A stretch of DNA of 64,000 nucleotides from CAZNPL01 sp964574815 (GTDB lineage Bacteria; Planctomycetota; Phycisphaerae; UBA1845): the NCBI GenBank assembly GCA_964574815.1, contig CAZNPL010000006.1:138684-202683 (forward strand). Reading direction: 5' to 3'. Of the stretch, positions 60,725 to 64,000 are shown one piece after another; position 1 is the first letter of the stretch; the number at the start of each line of letters is the position of its first letter. Position numbers and translations under genes: made by a program. A model generated the notes under the pieces. That model made no database searches and was not told the DNA's origin. It was given only the letters and a program-made list of their open reading frames with translations.

Positions 60725-61525
60725 TCACGGGACAATAAATGCGTCCACCTGGATCCGGCGCACGTCGACCAACGCCGATTCAGCCGCCCCGAAGTCCCGA
60801 AAACGCCCCGCAAGGACCACGAAAGGATACTCCGAACGCAAGTCCCGTCGCTCAACGGCCGCGTTCACGCCGCCTTGACGCAATGCCCGGGCCGCAGACC
60901 GTGCGTTCGCCTCGCTCGTGAAAGCGCCGCATTGCACACTGAAATGATCATGCCTCCATGCCAGCTTCCGGCGGGCACCGGCCGCGAGCGGACTGGATGG
61001 ATGCTCCGCAAGAAGTTGCCCAAAAGCCACCCGGGCACGCTTGAAATCCCCGCTCCGCTGAAGGCTCACCCCGTATTGAAACCAGACTTTGTCCGCCGAA
61101 ACATTCGCCGGCAGATCCTCCAACGCCCGGGCGTACGAGCGCGCCGCAGCCGCGTGACGCTCGTCGTCAAAGGCCATGTTGCCCAGTTGCACCCAAAGAA
61201 GCGCCTTCAAGGGCTGATGATCGCATCGTCGCAGCGCCGCCAGGAAATCGTTTTCAGCAGCGTTTCGATCCCCCTGCCGCAGTCGGCTCAACCCCCGAAG
61301 ATACATCGCCTCCGAAGCGAAGATCTCGTCGGGATGCGCCCCAATGACCTCGCTTGCGATCCTCTCCGCTTCCTCATAACGCGCAACCCGATAGGCCCTG
61401 TCGGCCTGCCGCACCTGCTCGGCCGCACGCTTACCCGGAGTGCCGCAACCCCCGGAAAGCCCCGCACTGACTGCTGCACAGAAACCGGCCAGGAAAAAAG
61501 TGACGTTAAACGGACGCGCCTCCAT
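60725..61525 (-). CDS. TPR lipoprotein with C-terminal SPOR domain
   Basis: A 266-residue predicted lipoprotein (signal peptide, lipobox LSGGC, C27). Tetratricopeptide-like helices (about residues 33-185) contain ERIASEVIGAHPDEIFASEA and ARVAFGQLLAEHPSSPLAAG. The C-terminal SPOR domain runs from about residue 192 to 266 and starts HFSVQCGAFTSEANARSAAR. SPOR domains bind denuded glycan strands of peptidoglycan at division sites; Planctomycetota have unusual walls, so the presence of this domain here is notable. It is separated by 196 bases from the TPR genes. Confidence 0.86.
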   Translation of the reverse strand: MEARPFNVTFFLAGFCAAVSAGLSGGCGTPGKRAAEQVRQADRAYRVARYEEAERIASEVIGAHPDEIFASEAMYLRGLSRLRQGDRNAAENDFLAALRRCDHQPLKALLWVQLGNMAFDDERHAAAARSYARALEDLPANVSADKVWFQYGVSLQRSGDFKRARVAFGQLLAEHPSSPLAAGARRKLAWRHDHFSVQCGAFTSEANARSAARALRQGGVNAAVERRDLRSEYPFVVLAGRFRDFGAAESALVDVRRIQVDAFIVP

Positions 61526-61621
61526 GCTTCAACAACCAGGCCCCCTTCCTCGAACCACCAACACGTCGAGTGCTCCGAAGCTTCCCCGTAGCGCAAAGGC
61601 CGCCACGAGACACTCGGATGC

Positions 61622-61645
61622 CATGCCCACGCTCGCGTGGGCATG
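61622..61645. repeat. TGCCCACG palindrome upstream of the ligase gene
   Basis: A perfect 10-bp-arm palindrome, CATGCCCACG/CGTGGGCATG with loop CTCG, identical to the copy at 41132-41155. A degenerate copy (GGGTGCTACGCCCAAGC type) follows near 61780-61810, just before the acyl-CoA synthetase gene. Confidence 0.75.
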
Positions 61646-61867
61646 CATGAAGCAAATCTGCCCGACCGAGCAGCCAAACCACCGAATCCCCGGCCGCTTC
61701 AATATCGCCCACATTATGCGGACACCCACTCCGTTAGACAAACACCCAATGCCGAATTATCCTTCGCGGCGAGTTCGACGGGTGCTACGCCCAAGCTTGC
61801 GTGGGCATACGTTGCGCGGGCATGCTTAACGCAAGTCCGCTCCCCACCCCCGGCTCGAGCCTGAAAG

Positions 61868-63349
61868 ATGCTTCTCGACGCACTGATCAAAACCGAGCAA
61901 CGCAGCCCCAATACCGAAGCGGTGCGCGATCTGACGCGCACGCTCTCGTTCCGTCGCTTGGCCACCCTCGCATCTGTGCTCCGCAAAGTCGTGCTCGAGG
62001 AAACACGCCGTGAATACGTCGGCATCATGCTCCCCGCTAGCGCCGGCTTTAACGGAGCCTTCTTTGGCACCCTCTGGGCCAATCGCAAAGCCGTCCCGCT
62101 GAATTTCCTCCTCAGTGCCGCGGAGCTCGCCGAGATCATTCGTGACGCCCACCTCGACCTGATCCTTACGACCCGACACTTCGACTATCTCGCCTCTGAA
62201 CTACCCGCCCGATCGATCGCGCTCGAATCACTCCCCCTGAAGCGAATGGCCTTCATAGAAATGTTCCGCCGCCGACCCGAGCCGCCCAATATCGACCCCG
62301 ACGACATCGCGGTTCTCCTTTACACGTCGGGTACGACAGGAGCCTGTAAAGGCGTCGAGTTGACCTCCCGATCCCTCCGCAGCAACTGCGACGCCCTCCT
62401 CCAGGCTGTCAGCCTCGACGACCGCGACCGATTCCTCGGCGTGCTCCCGCCGTTTCACGTCTTCGGCCTCACAGGAAACGTCCTCGTCCCCACCGTTCGC
62501 GGCCTCACCACGCACATGGTTCCCCGTTTCGGCCCCTCCGCCGTGCTGCGCGCCATCCGGGAAACCCACCCGACCGTGCTGATGGCCATACCCAGCATGT
62601 ACTCTGCCCTGCTCCGGACGAAATCCGCGACGCCCCAGGATTTCCACGGCTTCAAGCTGCTCATCAGTGGCGGTGAGCCACTCCCGGCCGCCATCGCACA
62701 CGGTTTTCGCGAACGCTTCGGCGTCCAGCTCCTCGAAGGCTATGGCCTGACCGAGACGTCCCCGGTCATCTCCCTCAATACAAACCGGCAAAACCGTAGC
62801 GGCACCGTCGGTCGACCTTTGCCCAATGTGAGCGTGCGGATCCTCGACCCCGATGGCAAAGAGCAGCCAACTGGCCAGGATGGCGAAATCGTCGTGAAAG
62901 GACCCAGCGTGATGCGCGGCTATCACAATCGCCCCGAAGAGACCGCCGCTGTGCTGGACGCCGATGGCTGGTTCGCCACCGGCGACATCGGCGTCCTCGA
63001 TGACGACGGCTTCCTCAGCATTACCGGACGTAAGAAGGAAATGATGATCGTCGGCGGTGAGAACGTCTTCCCCGTCGAAATCGAGGAAGCGCTCAGAGGT
63101 CACCCGCAAGTCGAAGAGGTCGCCGTGATCGGCGTGCCCGACCCCAGCCGCGGCGAAGTACCCATCGCCTTCGTAACACTCGGCCAGGGGGCCGAGGTCT
63201 CCGAGATCGAACTCCGTAGCTTCGCCCGAGAGCACCTCGCCGGCTACAAAGTCCCGCGCCATGTGAACATCGTCGAGGAGCTCCCCAGAGGCCCCACCGG
63301 CAAGGTACTCAAAAACAAGTTGGCCGAAACCGCCGCCCAAACGCCCTGA
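61868..63349 (+). CDS. AMP-binding acyl-CoA synthetase
   Basis: A 493-residue ANL-superfamily adenylating enzyme, probably a fatty-acyl-CoA ligase. The P-loop is YTSGTTGACKGVELTSRS (about residues 152-169). GYGLTETSPVIS (A5) and WFATGDIGVLDDDGFLSITG (A7/A8) follow, and the catalytic lysine is in PTGKVLKNKL at the C-terminal end. It is on the short side but complete. The ATG at 61868 has GAAAG upstream. No other lipid genes are nearby. The substrate chain length cannot be read from sequence. Confidence 0.9.
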   Translation: MLLDALIKTEQRSPNTEAVRDLTRTLSFRRLATLASVLRKVVLEETRREYVGIMLPASAGFNGAFFGTLWANRKAVPLNFLLSAAELAEIIRDAHLDLILTTRHFDYLASELPARSIALESLPLKRMAFIEMFRRRPEPPNIDPDDIAVLLYTSGTTGACKGVELTSRSLRSNCDALLQAVSLDDRDRFLGVLPPFHVFGLTGNVLVPTVRGLTTHMVPRFGPSAVLRAIRETHPTVLMAIPSMYSALLRTKSATPQDFHGFKLLISGGEPLPAAIAHGFRERFGVQLLEGYGLTETSPVISLNTNRQNRSGTVGRPLPNVSVRILDPDGKEQPTGQDGEIVVKGPSVMRGYHNRPEETAAVLDADGWFATGDIGVLDDDGFLSITGRKKEMMIVGGENVFPVEIEEALRGHPQVEEVAVIGVPDPSRGEVPIAFVTLGQGAEVSEIELRSFAREHLAGYKVPRHVNIVEELPRGPTGKVLKNKLAETAAQTP

Positions 63350-64000
63350 TGATTACGCCGCCCCCGCCCTGCTCGAAATCTAAGCTATTGAAAGAAAATA
63401 AGTTACGTCATGCTCGCGGACGTGCAATGGGTGCCGCTGGCGGCCTGTCCGCCAGGGCTTCGCCACCTTTGGGGGGTATGGGAACAGGCTCTCCCTCGCA
63501 TTCCGCCAGTGCCCCGCTTCGTGCCGCGACACGACTCCACCCCCGCGAGTGCGTGTTGAGCAAGGGTGCCACGGGCAAGAGGAGCCGCCACCGGCCGCGG
63601 AGCTTGCCCGCGCAGCGGCAGCCCCGATGAGCACCGATTCATGGAGCGGTCTGGCAAAGCCACCCGTGATTACGTGGGGCAGATTTACGCCAGATCAAAT
63701 CCGGTAAACACGTACGCTGGGCAACCCGGCGCTCTGTGGCATCTTCCTATCCCTCGCCCGACAGGTCCCTGTTGCCAAAGTCACCCGGCGCTCGACGGGT
63801 GCGTGACAGGTTAGGCGGGTGCCACTGGCTGCTCGCCCGCCAGTGTGAGTGTCTGAAGCGGTACTCGATAAACCGCACGGGCGGACAAGCCGCCCGCGAC
63901 ACACAAAGTCGAATGCCGCCTAAACTGTCACGGGCCCGCGCTCGACGGGTCCGTGACAGTTTAGGCGGCCTTCAGGTACGCCGGTCTGGAATTCCAATAT
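63350..64000. repeat. Right-edge non-coding region packed with palindromes
   Basis: This 651-base region contains, in order: a GGGTGCCGCTGGCGG...CCGCCAGGGC palindrome near 63429-63456 followed by GGGAACAGGCTCT; a GGGTGCCA leader with a GGGCAAG...CTTGCCC hairpin at 63565-63609 (second copy of the one at 31.1 kb); a GTCACCCG...CGGGT element near 63770-63815; a GGGTGCCACTGG...CCAGTG palindrome near 63819-63845; and the long hairpin at 63915-63969. No gene is visible. Confidence 0.7.
63915..63969. repeat. Long 24-bp-stem inverted repeat
   Basis: A 19-bp arm starting GCCGCCTAAACTGTC at 63915 pairs perfectly with 63951-63969. Five more inner pairs (one of them G-T) extend the stem to 24 bp with loop CGCTCGA at 63939-63945. 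Part of the same sequence, with the same GCGCTCGACGGGT core, recurs in diverged form near 63770-63815. It is too symmetric for a simple terminator and has no T-tract. Confidence 0.75.

Overview
The window is high-GC bacterial chromosome, most likely from a Planctomycetota genome, probably a Phycisphaerae-like lineage. This is inferred from family content, not a database match. The clues are secreted enzymes ending in dockerin-like modules, a CPxC/CPECG zinc-ribbon membrane protein, many TPR proteins, frequent GTG/TTG starts and abundant interspersed palindromic repeats. I see no rRNA, tRNA, CRISPR array, transposase or phage gene.

Layout. 0.3-3.5 kb: a Kef-type cation/proton antiporter convergent with a GT87-like membrane glycosyltransferase. 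3.9-20.3 kb: a complete 14-subunit complex I operon, nuoA to nuoN on the plus strand, with an unrelated 421-residue membrane protein gene between nuoE and nuoF and a short NuoG. 20.4-22.1 kb: a PafA-type lipoprotein phosphatase. 22.7-25.5 kb: rpsP-trmD-rplS-yraN-tatD without rimM. 25.5-29.4 kb: two minus-strand genes for a polytopic membrane protein and an exported protein. 29.4-31.0 kb: a DacZ-like diadenylate cyclase and a sugar-phosphate transferase. 31.3-32.5 kb: a partner-switching cassette, STAS / anti-sigma kinase / STAS. 32.7-38.7 kb: conserved hypothetical, lipoprotein, NosD-like beta-helix protein, GNAT protein and two bacterial PH-domain proteins. 38.8-41.1 kb: a nucleotidyltransferase and an HprK-related kinase broken by an in-frame TAG.

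The standout is at 41.5-43.4 kb. Two divergently transcribed thioredoxin-fold (AhpC/TSA-like) genes each carry an in-frame TGA exactly where the family has its active-site cysteine, giving the same motif FW-U-PFC in both. Homology continues in frame on both sides of each TGA, and a hairpin follows each one. I interpret them as a pair of selenoproteins, one membrane-anchored and one exported, that standard gene calling would break into four pieces. No Sec machinery lies in the window.

43.5-48.8 kb: three exported dockerin-like proteins (sugar dehydrogenase-like, CarboxypepD_reg-like, M28 peptidase). 49.2-54.7 kb: rpoD and dnaG on the minus strand, with a clear terminator after rpoD and a good promoter before dnaG, then a coiled-coil membrane protein. 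55.2-61.5 kb: thyX, a zinc-ribbon membrane protein, two TPR proteins and a TPR/SPOR lipoprotein. 61.9-63.3 kb: an acyl-CoA synthetase. Intergenic regions are filled with several palindrome families, many sharing a GGGTGCC leader, and the right edge carries an almost perfect 24-bp-stem hairpin.
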